Source: Xanthomonas sp. SI (GTDB lineage Bacteria > Pseudomonadota > Gammaproteobacteria > Xanthomonadales > Xanthomonadaceae). Taken from it: 64,000 nucleotides of DNA. The translations under genes were made by a program, and so were the position numbers. The stretch covers positions 2,294,001 to 2,358,000 of the forward strand of contig NZ_CP051261.1 of NCBI RefSeq assembly GCF_014236855.1, given 5' to 3'. This document shows, piece after piece, positions 1 to 10,600 of this stretch (the stretch's first letter is position 1; each line of letters opens with the position of its first letter). The notes below the pieces were generated by a model. The model ran no database searches. It saw nothing but the letters and a program-made list of their open reading frames with translations, and had not been told where the DNA came from.

Positions 1-1068
1 CACCTGCGCAAGATCGACGCCGGCCGCTACACGGTGATCGCGGTGCAGGTGCAGAACGAGCCCGGCGCGATCGGCACCGTGCGCGACCATGGCGACGCCG
101 GCGAGCGCGCGTTCGATGCCGCGGTGCCGGCGGAAGTGCTGCAGCGGCTGGGCAAGCCGGCCGGCAGCTGGAGTCAGGTGTTCGGAAGCGATGCCGAGGA
201 GATGTTCAGCGCCTGGAGCAACGCCAGCTACATCCAGCAGGTCGCCGCCGCAGGCAAGGCCGCGTACCCGCTGCCGCTGTACGTGAACACCTGGCTGCGC
301 TACAAGGGCCGCACCAAGCCCGGCGAGGAATACCCGGCCGGCGGCGCCACCTGGAACGTGTTCGAACTGTGGCGCCTGGCCACGCCGGCGATCGACTTCA
401 TCGGCACCGACATCTACACCAGCGACTACGACGAATACACCAAGGTGGTCGGCCAGTACGCGCGCGCCGACAACCCGGCCTGGGTCTCGGAGACCGGTTT
501 CGAGGCAGCCACCGCGCCGTACCACTTCCACGTGCTCGGCCGCGGCGGCATCGGTTTCTCGGTGTTCGGCATCGATGGCAACGAGGACACGCCGGAGAAC
601 CAGGCTGCGATCGCCGCGCATGCGGCCGGCTTCGGGCTGCTCGCGCCGTTGCAGCGCGAACTGGCCGCCGGCGCCTTCGCCGGCACCTTGCAGGCGGCGG
701 TGGAGAAGGCGGGGGTGCCCAAGCAGAGCCTGCGCTTCGGGCCCTGGCAGGCGCAGGTGTCGTTCGGCGCGCCGGGCTGGGGCGAGGCGCCGGCGCTCCT
801 GCCCGGCACGCCGCAGCACGATGGTCGCGTGCTGGTGCAGGAACTGCAGCCGAACGTGTTCCTGGTCACAGGTTTCAACTCCCGCGTTGAATTTGTGCGC
901 GACCGGGCCGATGGCAAGTACGGGCAACTGCTGCGCGTGGAGCAGGGCCGCTATGTCGATGGCCAGTGGCGGTTCGTGCGCCTGTTGAACGGCGACGAGA
1001 CCGACTACGGGCTCAACTTCCGGCGCAGCGATCCCTACGTGCTGCGGGTGACCGTGGGAACCTACTGA
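1..1068 (+). CDS. Glycoside hydrolase, GH35/GH42-like with C-terminal DUF5597-type domain (5' truncated)
   Basis: The reading frame is open from base 1, so the gene starts outside the window and only the last 355 codons are visible. The fragment begins inside a clan GH-A (beta/alpha)8 barrel. QNEPG puts a Glu after Asn at fragment residue 20, the usual acid/base position, and VSETGF carries a second Glu at residue 164, a plausible nucleophile. The remaining 190 residues form a beta-rich tail of the DUF5597 type found in exported bacterial beta-galactosidase-like proteins. The expected activity is removal of terminal galactose or a similar sugar from plant oligosaccharides in the periplasm. 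The signal peptide cannot be seen. It is separated from the next glycan genes by a repeat array, so operon membership is unknown. The fold is fairly certain, the substrate is not. Confidence 0.7.
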   Translation, partial: HLRKIDAGRYTVIAVQVQNEPGAIGTVRDHGDAGERAFDAAVPAEVLQRLGKPAGSWSQVFGSDAEEMFSAWSNASYIQQVAAAGKAAYPLPLYVNTWLRYKGRTKPGEEYPAGGATWNVFELWRLATPAIDFIGTDIYTSDYDEYTKVVGQYARADNPAWVSETGFEAATAPYHFHVLGRGGIGFSVFGIDGNEDTPENQAAIAAHAAGFGLLAPLQRELAAGAFAGTLQAAVEKAGVPKQSLRFGPWQAQVSFGAPGWGEAPALLPGTPQHDGRVLVQELQPNVFLVTGFNSRVEFVRDRADGKYGQLLRVEQGRYVDGQWRFVRLLNGDETDYGLNFRRSDPYVLRVTVGTY

Positions 1069-1108
1069 CCTTGCGGCCGCAGTGCGGCCGCCCGACGAGC
1101 AAACGCGC

Positions 1109-1417
1109 ATGAGTTCCATCGCCTCGGTGTCCTCGATCGCCCTGTCCGGCATGCGCGCCGCCGCATCCGGCCTGCAGGCGCGCGCGAACAATGTCGCCAA
1201 CGCCGCCACCGAAGGCTTCCAGCGCCAGGTCACGGCCAACCAGGAAGCGCCCGGCGGCGGCGTGAGCGTGCAGGTGCAGGCGGCGGGCGGCGAGGGCAGC
1301 GACCTGGTCGACGACATGGTCGGCGGGCTGTCCGCACGCAACGATTTCCAGGCCAACGCGCGGGTACTGCGCGCGGCTGACGACACCATCGGCAGCCTGC
1401 TCGACGTCCTGGCCTGA
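1109..1417 (+). CDS. Small flagellar basal-body rod-like protein
   Basis: This 102-residue protein has the N-terminal signature of axial flagellar proteins (FlgB/C/E/G type). SSIALSGMRAAASGLQARA is followed by NNVANAATEGFQRQ, the segment that polymerises into the rod. It ends in an amphipathic helix (NARVLRAADDTIGSLLDVLA) like the C-terminal rod domain. The whole is much shorter than a functional FlgC (about 135) or FlgG (about 260). The ATG at 1109 was preferred to an upstream GTG at 1082 because MSSIAS matches the family start. No other flagellar gene lies nearby, so it is an isolated copy. It may be a stand-alone paralogue or a remnant. Family assignment is good, function unknown. Confidence 0.7.
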   Translation: MSSIASVSSIALSGMRAAASGLQARANNVANAATEGFQRQVTANQEAPGGGVSVQVQAAGGEGSDLVDDMVGGLSARNDFQANARVLRAADDTIGSLLDVLA

Positions 1418-1428
1418 GGCTGCGCGGC

Positions 1429-1930
1429 TCTTCCTTCTCCCATCGGGAGAAGGTGCCCCGAAGGGGCGGATGAGGGTACGGGCGCAGCCTCGTGCGCCCA
1501 AACTCCGCGAGACGCTTTCGCGCCGGACCCTCACCCCAACCCCTCTCCCGGTGGGAGAGGGGCTAGCGGCTCTCCCTTCTACCCTCGGGAGAAGGTGCCC
1601 CGCAGGGGCGGATGAGGGTACGGGCGAAGCCTCGCGCACCCAACTTCGCGAGACGCTTTCGCGCCGGACCCTCACCCCAACCCCTCTCCCGATGGGAGAG
1701 GGGCTAGCGGCTGTTCCTTCTCCCACCGGGAGAAGGTGCCCCGAAGGGGCGGATGAGGGTACGGGCGCAGCCTCGTGCGCCCAAACTCCGCGAGACGCTT
1801 TCGCGCCGGACCCTCACCCCAACCCCTCTCCCGGTGGGAGAGGGGCTAAGGCTGTCCCTTCTCCCTCCGGGGAGAAGGTGCCCCGCAGGGGCGGATGAGG
1901 GTACGGGCGCAGCCTCGCGCACCTGCTCGT
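1429..1930 (+). repeat. Tandem array of 3.5 copies of a ~141-bp palindrome-bounded repeat
   Basis: Units start near 1431, 1573, 1714 and 1855, with spacing of 142, 141 and 141 bp. Each opens with a hairpin (CCTTCTCCC/GGGAGAAGG), continues through GGTGCCCCGAAGGGGCGGAT and GAGGGTACGGGCGCAGCCTCG, and closes with a second hairpin (CCCCTCTCCC/GGGAGAGGGG). The fourth copy stops after about 75 bp. Copies differ by only a few bases, which implies recent duplication. One more copy lies in reverse orientation at 54272-54399. The array fills the gap between the rod-like gene and the Tat glycosidase gene; no gene is supported inside it. It resembles a non-autonomous MITE-like element, without a recognised transposase. 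Confidence 0.85.
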
Positions 1931-2084
1931 GTTTAACCCTGAAAGTACCCGCGAAGCCCGGTGCAGCCACCGTCGCTCCACCCAACGCTATGCAATTTTC
2001 CGCACCGATCCTCGACACAGCGCACAAGACGTCGCCGTCCCTGCGGCGCACGATGATGCGCTATTGCTCATCGGGGGACGGTAC

Positions 2085-4454
2085 ATGGATCGGAGAGATT
2101 TCCTGCGCCAGGGGCTGGCGGTCGGCGCAGTCGCCGGTGTCGAAGCCCTGGCCGGCGGCATCGCCGCGCCCGCCAACGCCGCGCCGGCCACGCCGCCAGC
2201 GCCGGCGGCGCCACGCCTGCAACCGCTGGCCGCCGATGCGCTCGCCGGCCACACCCTGCAGTGCCGCTTCACCGAGGCCGGCGCGCAGTGGCAGGTGTAC
2301 GAAGATCTGCGCAGCGCCGATGGCGACCTGACCCTGCTCGGCCCCGGCGGCGCGCTGGTGCTCGGCAAGCGCACCGAAGCGGTCTACCCCAGCGCGCAGG
2401 CGCCGTACTTCGGCATGAAGCTGGCCGACGTCGCAATGGCCGAAGCCGACCTGCTCGCCGACCGCCTGCTGCGCTACGGCGATCCGCGCATGGACGAAGT
2501 ACGCGATGCGGCGCCGCCGCCGGCCTCGCAACTGGATCCCAAGGACTACAACGGGCGCCTGCCGTGGACCACCTTCGTCGGCACCCGCGAATGCGCCGAC
2601 ACCATGCCGGTATATCCGGACGGGCGCACCCGCGCCTATCGCGCGTTGCACGCCTTTCCCGAGCTGGGCAAGGCCGAGCTGGTCGCGCGCCGCCACGAAG
2701 GCCTGATCGGCGGCTGGATGCCGGCGGTGCGCAAGGTGGTGCCGGCCGGCGAGGGCCGCTACTACGACGTGCTGCTGTTCGCCGACGTGCTCGCCACCGA
2801 CCGCTTCATCGTGCAGACCTGGCACCGCAGCGCGCTGGTCGAGCACGGCCAGGTGACCAAGGTGGTGTACGGCTACAGCTATCCCGACTATCCGCCGCGG
2901 CGCGGCCCGCGCAGCGCCGAGGACTTCTACCGCGGCCTGCTGGCCTTCGCCGGCTACTGGCAGGGCCTGCTTGCCGACACCGTGCAGGCGCAACTGCCCG
3001 ACGCCAGCTGGAGCGACATGGCGCGTTTTGCCTTCGCCCGCGAACTGGTGGTGCGCCCCGGCGGCACCTATCCGAAGTACGGCGCGGTCGATCGCGACTA
3101 CTACGGCAACGAATACGACGGCTTCCAGGACACCTTCACCAGCTCGCTGTACGCGAACCTGGAGTGGGGCCGCTTCGCCCAGGCCGCGGCGGTGCTGGAC
3201 GGCTACTTCAGCGACTTCGTGCAGGACGACGGCATGGTCAACATGCGCGGCGCGGAGACCGGCCAGTTCGGCCTGACCCTGTCGCTGCTGGCGCGCTACC
3301 TGCGCTACACCGGCGATGCGGCGTTGCTGCGCAAGCACCGCGGCAAGATCGAAGCGACGGTGCAGGTGCTGCTGGAGCTGCACGACGCCAGCCTCAAGCT
3401 GCCAGCCAAAACGCCCGGGTACGGCCTGATCCATGGCTGGAACGAATCCGATGCGTGTCTGTTCCCTGATCCGACCCTGTGGTGGAAGCCGTACTACGCC
3501 AACAGCGCGCTGGCGATCCGCGGCTGGCAGGACATCGCCGCAGTGTGGACCGCGATCGCCGGGCCGGGCGCGCAAGCTGTCGCGACGCAGTGGCAGCGGC
3601 GCGCGCAGCAACTGACCGCGCAACTGCACAAGACCCTTCGCGCCAATATCCGTCGTGACCTCAAGCCGGCCTACATCGGCCCGCTGCCGGGAGTGAAGCT
3701 GACCTTCCGCCAGTCGCTGCAGCAGGAGAGCCCCAGCGAACAGGGCTGGCCGCACCGCGCCTATGCCGAACTGCTGCAGGCCGACGTGCTGCCCAACGAC
3801 CTCGCGCACCTGGTCATCGATTGTGTGCGCGGCCATGGCGGCACCAGCCTTGGCGTGGTCGGCAACATCGCGCCGCCGACGCCGGAAGGGCGCGACCTGC
3901 TCGGTTTCATTTCCTACGGCTACGCGCAGCAGCTGTTGCGCCTGGACCGGATCGAGGAATACCTGCTGTTCCTGTACGCGCACCGCTACCACGTGCACAC
4001 GCGCGGCAGCTGGACCGCGGGCGAGGTCAGCGGCATCACCGGCGGCATGCCGCTGTTCTGCATTCCGGCGCAGATGACCATCCCGCTGCTGCTGCGCTGG
4101 ATGCTGGTGTTCGAGGACAGCGCCGGCGAAGAGCTGTTCCTGGCGCGTGCGCTGCCGCGCGAGTGGCTGGGTAGCGGCGAGGAGATCGCGATCGCCGCCG
4201 CGCCGACCCGCTGGGGCGCGGTGTCGCTGACGCTGCGCGGCGATCCGGCGCGCAAGCGCATCGACGGCACGCTGACCCTGCCGGCGCAGGCGCCGGCGCG
4301 GACCTGGCTGACCCTGCGCGTGCCGGCCGGCACGCAGCTGCGCGAGGTGCTGATCGATGGGCGCGCGGTGGCCTTGTCGGGGCCGCGCAACGAGCGCGTG
4401 CAGGTGCCCGCCGGCGCGGCGCGGGAAATGACGATTTCGGCCGCCTACGGCTGA
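2085..4454 (+). CDS. Tat-exported six-hairpin (alpha/alpha)6 glycosidase-like protein
   Basis: The 789-residue product begins MDRRDFLRQGLAVGAVAG, a twin-arginine signal (RRDFL) and hydrophobic stretch, so it is probably exported folded to the periplasm. An N-terminal beta-rich half is followed from about residue 300 by helical-barrel sequence with aromatic- and Asp-rich loops (YDGFQDTFTSS, GMVNMRGAETGQFG, GWNESDACLFPDP, KPYYANSAL) typical of six-hairpin glycosidases. A small beta domain ends the protein. I cannot assign a GH family. The ATG at 2085 was chosen because it has GGGGGA upstream and starts the Tat motif; the frame is open back to 1929. The gene stands 313 bp before a TonB-dependent receptor, consistent with a shared glycan-use role. 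Catalytic residues are not identified with confidence. Confidence 0.6.
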   Translation: MDRRDFLRQGLAVGAVAGVEALAGGIAAPANAAPATPPAPAAPRLQPLAADALAGHTLQCRFTEAGAQWQVYEDLRSADGDLTLLGPGGALVLGKRTEAVYPSAQAPYFGMKLADVAMAEADLLADRLLRYGDPRMDEVRDAAPPPASQLDPKDYNGRLPWTTFVGTRECADTMPVYPDGRTRAYRALHAFPELGKAELVARRHEGLIGGWMPAVRKVVPAGEGRYYDVLLFADVLATDRFIVQTWHRSALVEHGQVTKVVYGYSYPDYPPRRGPRSAEDFYRGLLAFAGYWQGLLADTVQAQLPDASWSDMARFAFARELVVRPGGTYPKYGAVDRDYYGNEYDGFQDTFTSSLYANLEWGRFAQAAAVLDGYFSDFVQDDGMVNMRGAETGQFGLTLSLLARYLRYTGDAALLRKHRGKIEATVQVLLELHDASLKLPAKTPGYGLIHGWNESDACLFPDPTLWWKPYYANSALAIRGWQDIAAVWTAIAGPGAQAVATQWQRRAQQLTAQLHKTLRANIRRDLKPAYIGPLPGVKLTFRQSLQQESPSEQGWPHRAYAELLQADVLPNDLAHLVIDCVRGHGGTSLGVVGNIAPPTPEGRDLLGFISYGYAQQLLRLDRIEEYLLFLYAHRYHVHTRGSWTAGEVSGITGGMPLFCIPAQMTIPLLLRWMLVFEDSAGEELFLARALPREWLGSGEEIAIAAAPTRWGAVSLTLRGDPARKRIDGTLTLPAQAPARTWLTLRVPAGTQLREVLIDGRAVALSGPRNERVQVPAGAAREMTISAAYG

Positions 4455-4767
4455 GTGGCGAAAAAGTCGGAAATGTCCCGTTGCGCGTCGCGCAGTGCGA
4501 TATTCCGCACGTTTAACCGATAAATACGACAAGACGACGCCATCACAGTACGCGCACATTGTGTCGGTGCAATGAAGTCTCCGGGGGAGATTCCTGCACG
4601 ATGCAGCGCCGCACGCAGCGGTGACGGCGGCAGCTCGCGCTGCCGTCGCGCCTTGCATACGACGCCCTGTTCCGCCCCGCCAACGACCGCTGGCGATGGG
4701 GATGGCAGCCCGGGGAAGGGCATGCCGGCCCTGCCGATCGCCACGCGTCGCCGCCCAGGAGAATCCG
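4455..4767 (+). promoter_or_regulatory. Upstream region of TonB receptor 1 with conserved element (site A)
   Basis: The 313-bp gap holds TGCGATATTCCGCA at 4496-4509, with TGCG/CGCA inverted arms. It is followed 31 bp on (start to start) by CGACAAGACG at 4527-4536, and by CACATTGTG at 4555-4563. The same three blocks recur upstream of receptor 3 (23719-23785), and the first 41 positions align without a gap. GATAAA at 4519-4524 could be a -10 box just before the CGACAAG block. The remainder up to the receptor start shows only the ribosome-binding site AGGAG at 4757-4761. It is probably the promoter plus an operator for a common regulator; which part is which is inferred. Confidence 0.5.
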
Positions 4768-7602
4768 ATGTCGTCTTTGTCTGAACGCGCTGCGCCGCTC
4801 TTCCCGTCTTCGTGGCGCCGTGCGCAGCGGCCGGGCCCGCTGACAGCGGCGATCTGTACCGCACTGGCGCTGGCCGCCACGGCGCCGGCCGCACTGGCGC
4901 AGGACGCCAGCGCCGATGGCGCGGCCGCCACCACGCTGGAAAAGGTCACGGTGACCGGCAGCCATATCCGCCGCGTCGATGCGGAGACCGCCAGCCCGGT
5001 GATCACCATCGACCGGCAGCGGATCGAGGACAGCGGCCAGGACACGCTCGGCCAGCTGTTGCAGCAACTGCCGGCGATGGCCGGCAACATGCCCAACATC
5101 TCGCTCAATTCCGGCTTCAGCCACGGCCGCGCGCTGGTCTCGCTGCGCAACCTCGGCGCCGAGCGCACCCTGGTGCTGGTCAATGGCCACCGCATGGCCG
5201 GACCGGCCAGCAGCGTGTCCGCCGCGCCCGGCGTGGACATCAACGCGATCCCGGCGGCGATGGTGGAACGCATCGAGGTGCTGACCGACGGCGCGTCCTC
5301 GGTGTACGGCTCCGATGCCATCGCCGGCGTGGTCAACATCATCCTCAAGGACAAGTACGACGGCGCCGCCGCGACCGTCGACTACGGCCAGAGCACCCAC
5401 GGCGACGGCAACCGCCGTTCGGTAGGCGTGGAGTGGGGCAAGACCTGGGAGCGCGGCGGGCTGATCCTGGGCCTGAGCCGCAGCTCGATGAACGCGCTAT
5501 ACGACGAAGACCGCAGCTACGCCAAGACCGCGGTGAACTATCTCAATGGCCAAGTGGTGGAACGCCGCGGCAACGGCACCCGCGCCTTCCTCGGCGACGG
5601 CAGCGTGCTGACCCCGAACAGCGGCCTGGCGCCCGGCGCGGTCGATGCCGGCGATTTCCGCACCTACAACAGTGCCACCGATGGCTATAACTCCTATTAC
5701 GGCCAATACCTGATCACCCCGGTGCAGCGCACCAACTTCTCCGCCCACGCCAGCTTCGATTTCACCCCGAACGTGCAGGGCTACCTGGACATGTTCTGGA
5801 CCCGCAGCGAGACCACCTCGCAGCTGACCGCCTACGGCCTGGAGCTGCCCAACGCCGCGCAGAACTACTACAACCCGTTCGGCAGCCAGCTGTCGCGCTA
5901 CCTGCTGCGCTCGGAGGCGGCCAACACCCGCGTCTACACCTCCACCATGTACCAGACCAACATCGTGGCCGGGTTGCGCGGCAAGTTCGCCGACACCAGC
6001 TGGCAGTGGGATGCGGCGGCCGGCTATGCGCGCTACAAGGACACCCTGGTGCGCAACGGCTTCTCGATCACCTCGGCGCTGAACAACGCGGTCGGCGCCT
6101 CGTTCCTGGACAGCGACGGCGTGGTCAAGTGCGGCACGCCGGGCAACGTGATCTCCGGCTGTACCCCGATCAACGTGTTCAACCCGGACGATCCGGCGAC
6201 CATCGCCGGGATCAAGGCCACCCAGAGCGCGGTCGACCTGATCGACGAGAGCACCATGAAGTTCGCCGAGGCCAGCGTCAACGGCGACCTGTTCGCGATG
6301 CCGGCGGGCATGGTGCAGGCCGCGTTCGGGCTGTCGTTCCGCAAGAACGGGTTCTCGCAGGGCACCAGCAATCCGGTCGCCGCCGCCGATCCCGAAGGCG
6401 GTTGCGACTACAACGACGGCTGCATCATGAACCAGGGCCACGACGAGACGATCAAGGAAGCCTACGCCGAAGTGCTGATCCCGCTGCTCAAGGACGTGCC
6501 CGGCGCGCAGGCGCTGAACCTCAACCTGGGCACGCGCTATTCCAAGTACGACTACTGGGGCAACACCACCAACAGCAAGATCGCGCTGGAATGGCGCCCG
6601 ATCGACAACCTGCTGATCCGCGCCACCGGCTCGGAAGTGTTCCGCGCGCCGGCGCTGGGCGACCTGTACGGTTCGCCGTTCAAGTCGGTGGTGGACGATA
6701 CCGGCACCTACACCGACCCGTGCAACGGCTATACCGGCGGCGGCAACGCCGCGGCCTGCGCCAACGTGCCGACCAACGGCAGCTTCGTCAACACCTCTTC
6801 GTTCAACGTGCTGACCACCGGCTCGGCCAATGCCGGCTTCGCGATCAAGCCCGAGCAGGGCCGCTCCTACAACGTCGGTGCGGTCTACGATCCGGGCTGG
6901 GCGAATGGCCTGTCGGTGAACCTGGACAGCTGGCGGGTCACCCTCGACGACATGATCAACGGCACCGGCCTGGATCAGGTGCTGCAGAACTGCTACGACG
7001 GCCAGAGCGCGTACTGCCCGTTGATCCAGCGCAACGCCAGCGGGCAACTGGTCAACGTGACCGTGCCGTTCGCGATCAACAGCGGCAAGGTCGATATCCG
7101 CGGCTACGACATCGGCATCAAGTACGCGTTGCGCGATACCGCCTGGGGCAACTTCCAGGCCGGCATCGATGCCACCTTCCTGTCCAGCTACAAGTTCAGC
7201 GGCGACGACCACAACTACGTCGGCGAGATGTCCAGCTACGGCAACATGCCGCGCTGGCGCGCCAGCTTCAACCTGGCCTGGGACAACGGGCCGTGGCACG
7301 CCAGCTGGAACACCCGCCTGCTCGGCCCGACCACGGTCGGCAGCGCCTACGAGGACTTCTGCGTGAACACCGCCGCCGACGGCAGCTGCGTCTACTTCAA
7401 GGTCGGCACGGTGACCTACCACGACGTCTCGCTGAGCCGGAAGTTCGAGAGCCTGCACACCACGCTGTCGGCCGGCGCCAACAACGTCGGCAACCGCAAG
7501 CCGCCGCAGTACTACGGCTATGCGAGCGCGGCCAATACCGACGCGTTCACCTACGACACGCTGGGACGCTACTTCTGGGCGCGGCTCAGGACCGAGTTTT
7601 GA
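4768..7602 (+). CDS. TonB-dependent receptor 1 (carbohydrate type)
   Basis: This 944-residue outer-membrane receptor should import an oligosaccharide into the periplasm using TonB energy. The first 45 residues form a long signal peptide ending ALAQ. The plug starts with EKVTVTGSHIRR (about 58-69), followed by the conserved RIEDSGQDTLGQLLQQLP and NGHRMAGP plug segments and VEVLTDGASSVYGSDAIAG. The rest is a beta-barrel, and it ends in Phe (FWARLRTEF), the usual outer-membrane C-terminus. The start is ATG 4768 with AGGAG seven bases upstream. It is followed without a gap by a glycosidase operon on the same strand. Length and motifs match the Xanthomonas carbohydrate receptors. The substrate is unknown; neighbours suggest arabinose/galactose-containing plant glycans. 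Confidence 0.9.
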   Translation: MSSLSERAAPLFPSSWRRAQRPGPLTAAICTALALAATAPAALAQDASADGAAATTLEKVTVTGSHIRRVDAETASPVITIDRQRIEDSGQDTLGQLLQQLPAMAGNMPNISLNSGFSHGRALVSLRNLGAERTLVLVNGHRMAGPASSVSAAPGVDINAIPAAMVERIEVLTDGASSVYGSDAIAGVVNIILKDKYDGAAATVDYGQSTHGDGNRRSVGVEWGKTWERGGLILGLSRSSMNALYDEDRSYAKTAVNYLNGQVVERRGNGTRAFLGDGSVLTPNSGLAPGAVDAGDFRTYNSATDGYNSYYGQYLITPVQRTNFSAHASFDFTPNVQGYLDMFWTRSETTSQLTAYGLELPNAAQNYYNPFGSQLSRYLLRSEAANTRVYTSTMYQTNIVAGLRGKFADTSWQWDAAAGYARYKDTLVRNGFSITSALNNAVGASFLDSDGVVKCGTPGNVISGCTPINVFNPDDPATIAGIKATQSAVDLIDESTMKFAEASVNGDLFAMPAGMVQAAFGLSFRKNGFSQGTSNPVAAADPEGGCDYNDGCIMNQGHDETIKEAYAEVLIPLLKDVPGAQALNLNLGTRYSKYDYWGNTTNSKIALEWRPIDNLLIRATGSEVFRAPALGDLYGSPFKSVVDDTGTYTDPCNGYTGGGNAAACANVPTNGSFVNTSSFNVLTTGSANAGFAIKPEQGRSYNVGAVYDPGWANGLSVNLDSWRVTLDDMINGTGLDQVLQNCYDGQSAYCPLIQRNASGQLVNVTVPFAINSGKVDIRGYDIGIKYALRDTAWGNFQAGIDATFLSSYKFSGDDHNYVGEMSSYGNMPRWRASFNLAWDNGPWHASWNTRLLGPTTVGSAYEDFCVNTAADGSCVYFKVGTVTYHDVSLSRKFESLHTTLSAGANNVGNRKPPQYYGYASAANTDAFTYDTLGRYFWARLRTEF

Positions 7603-7619
7603 GGTTGCGGGTAAGCGGC

Positions 7620-10600
7620 GTGGCCGCGGCATGGCGGCGGCCGCGCGCCGCCGCCGCATTGCTCGCGGTGCTGCTGGGTGCGGCATGCGGCGCGGTGGCG
7701 GCCAGCGCCGCCGCCGCGGATGGCGAAGCATTGCAGGCCAGCAACGCTTCGCTCGGCTATCCGCATTTCAAGGGTACGCCGACACCGATTCCGGACAGCG
7801 GCGTGGCCTTCGCGCCGGGCGGGCATCTGCAACGGGTGTTCGCCGCCGATCTGGCGGCCGGCGCCGGCACGGCGCCGGGCAAGGATTTCTGGATCGACCG
7901 CATGCTCGCGCGCAGCGGCACCGGCGGTGGGTTCGACGACGACAACAACTGGTTGTTCAGCCGCGGCCGCGCCGCGTACATGTACACCCACCAGCCGCAG
8001 CAGCCGGGTTTCGTCGGCGATGTCGCCTATGCGCACAAGACCGGCCACGATGCGCTGTTCCGGTTGCAGGCGGAGATCGACGGCAAGCCGCTGCGCCTGG
8101 TCGAGGACAGCGCGCAGCGGCGGCAGACGCCGAGCTATTTCAGCAGCGTCTACGCCGATGCTGACGCCGGCGTGCGGCTGCGCCTGGTCAAGTTCATCAG
8201 CGAGCAGAACGTGGCCGTGGCCGAGGCCACGCTGTCCAGCAGCGACGGCGTGGCGCGCACGCTGACCCTGCGTGCGATCTCGCCGATGGCCACGCATGCC
8301 GACGGCGCCGAGCTCACCGGCGCGTTCGCCACCCACAACGCGATCACCACGGTCTTTCCGCGCCTGTCGGGCGACGGCTTCGCGGTCGAGGGCGGTTCCA
8401 TCGCGCGCCGCGTGGCGCTGCCGGCGAGCGGCGAAGCGGCCACGCTGAAGGTGCAGCTCGGGCTGGTCACGCACGAACTGCCGGCGTCGCTGAGCGAATA
8501 CCGGCGCATCGCCGCGCAGTCGCCGCAGCAGGCGTACCGCGAGCACGTGGTCGCCTACAACCGCTGGTGGGCCGACAACCTGCCGTACCTGGACACGCCC
8601 GAGGACAACATCGACAAGACGTTGTTCTATCGCTGGTGGCTGCTCCGCTTCAATTTCCTCGACGCCGCGGTGCCCGGCAACGACTACCAGTTCCCGGTGG
8701 CGATCGAAGGCGTGCTCGGCTACGACAATGCGATCGTGCTGACCACCGGCATGTTCATCGACGACCTCAAGTACCTGCGCGATCCCAGCTACGCCTACGG
8801 CTCGTGGCTGGGCGCCGGCGAGACCGCCGGCGGCGGCAAGTACGTGGACAATCCCGGCGCGCCGGAGAACTGGTCCAATTCCTACGCCCAATACCTCAGC
8901 GCCGCCGCCTGGCGCGCCTACCAGCTGCACGGCGGGCCGCCGGCGGTGGCGGCGCAGCTGGCGCGCTACGCCAGCGCCGACGTGGACGCGCTGTTGCGCG
9001 CCTACGACCGCAACAATAACGGCCTGATCGAGTACGACTGGGCAGCGATGACCGGCAACGACGCCGATGCGGTGTCCTTCGACTGGGCCAAGCAGCACGG
9101 CCAGATCCGCATGGACCGCAGCGAGAGCGCCTACGTCTACGCCAACGCATTGGCCGCGGCGCAGGCCGCGCAGCTCGCCGGCGATGCGGCCACCGCGGTG
9201 CGCATGCAGGCGCTGGCGGCGAAGATCCGCAGCGCCGTGCTCGCTGTGCTGTGGCAGGACCACAGCGCGACCGCCGACGGCATGGGCCTGCACGGCGACC
9301 TGCTCAAGCAGCGCCAGGCCGATGGCGCGCGACTGCCGGTGGACTGGAAGGAGACCAACAACTACTACCCGTTCAGCGTCGGCCTGATGCCGAAGCAGGG
9401 CGATGCCGACTATGACCCGAAGTACGTGCGCGCGCTGCGCCTGTTCGCTGATACGCGGCAATACCCGATCTTCCCGTTCTATACCGCCAACCAGGCCGAC
9501 CGGCAGGCGCGCGGCGCCGGCGGCAGCAACAATTTCTCGGTGATCAATTCCACCGTCGCCTTCCGCCTGCTCGGCAGCGCGCTGCGCGACTATCCCAGTC
9601 CGTACCTGGACGCGGGCAGCTACCGCAAGCTGCTGTACTGGAACGCCTGGGCGCACTACATCGACGGCGACAACCGCTATCCGGACCAGAACGAGTTCTG
9701 GGCGCAGGGCAGCGCCGCCGACGGTGGCAGCATCGGCTACCGCTCTTGGATCCACCACACCCAGCTCGGCGCGACCAACTTCACCGTGATCGAGGATGCG
9801 ATGGGCCTGCGTCCGCGCAGCGACGCGCAGATCGAGCTGTATCCGATCGACATCGGTTGGGACCACTTCGCCGCCGACGCGGTGCGCTACCGCGATCGCG
9901 ACCTGTCCATCGTCTGGGACCGCGACGGCCGCCACTACGGCGGCGCCGTGCCCAAGGGCTATTCGCTGTATCTGGACGGGAAGCTGGCGTTCACCGTCGA
10001 TCGCCTGGCGCATGTGCTCTACGACCCGGCCAGCGGCCGCGTGCAGGCGCTGCCGGATGCGGTCAATGCGGATGCCGCGCAGTTGCGTGTGCTCGGTTCG
10101 AAGGCCATCGCCGTGCAGACGCCGGCGCAGGTGCGCTTCGCCGCCGATGCGCGGATCACCGCGGTGCTGGCCGACGCCGGCGTGGACACCACGCTGCAGG
10201 CGACCGCGCACAACTTCGCGCAGGGCGCGGCGGTGAGCGCCAGCTATGCCGCCGACGGTTTCCCGGCCAGCGCGGTGGTGGACGGCAGCACCGCCAACGA
10301 ACCGTTCTGGGGCACGGCCGGGTCGCCGTCGCGCAGCGACTGGATCGAGCTCGACCTGGGCCGGCCGCAACTGCTGGACGACGTGCGCCTGTACTTCTAC
10401 CGCAGCTCCTCGCCGCCCGGCGAGCAGCACGGCTTTGCTTCCGGCACCCGCGCCGGCTACGCGCCGCCGTGGCTGTACGTGCTGCAGTATTTCGACGGGC
10501 ATGCGTGGAAGACCGTGCCCGGCCAGGTGCGCGATGCGCCGATCGCGCAGGGCAACCGCAACCGCGTGCGCTTCCCGGCTCTGCGCGTGCAGCGGCTGCG

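Noticed and set aside
1429..1930. CRISPR array
   Set aside because: Units are 141 bp and directly contiguous, with no unique spacers, and there are no cas genes.
4621..4767. 49-codon N-terminal extension of receptor 1
   Set aside because: Arg/Ala/Pro-rich without a signal peptide; AGGAG and the signal sequence belong to ATG 4768.
2061..5354. Open frame of about 1100 codons on the minus strand opposite the Tat glycosidase and receptor 1
   Set aside because: GC-rich third positions keep antisense frames open here. The product is Arg/Ala/Gly/His-rich without domains, while the plus strand encodes clear proteins.
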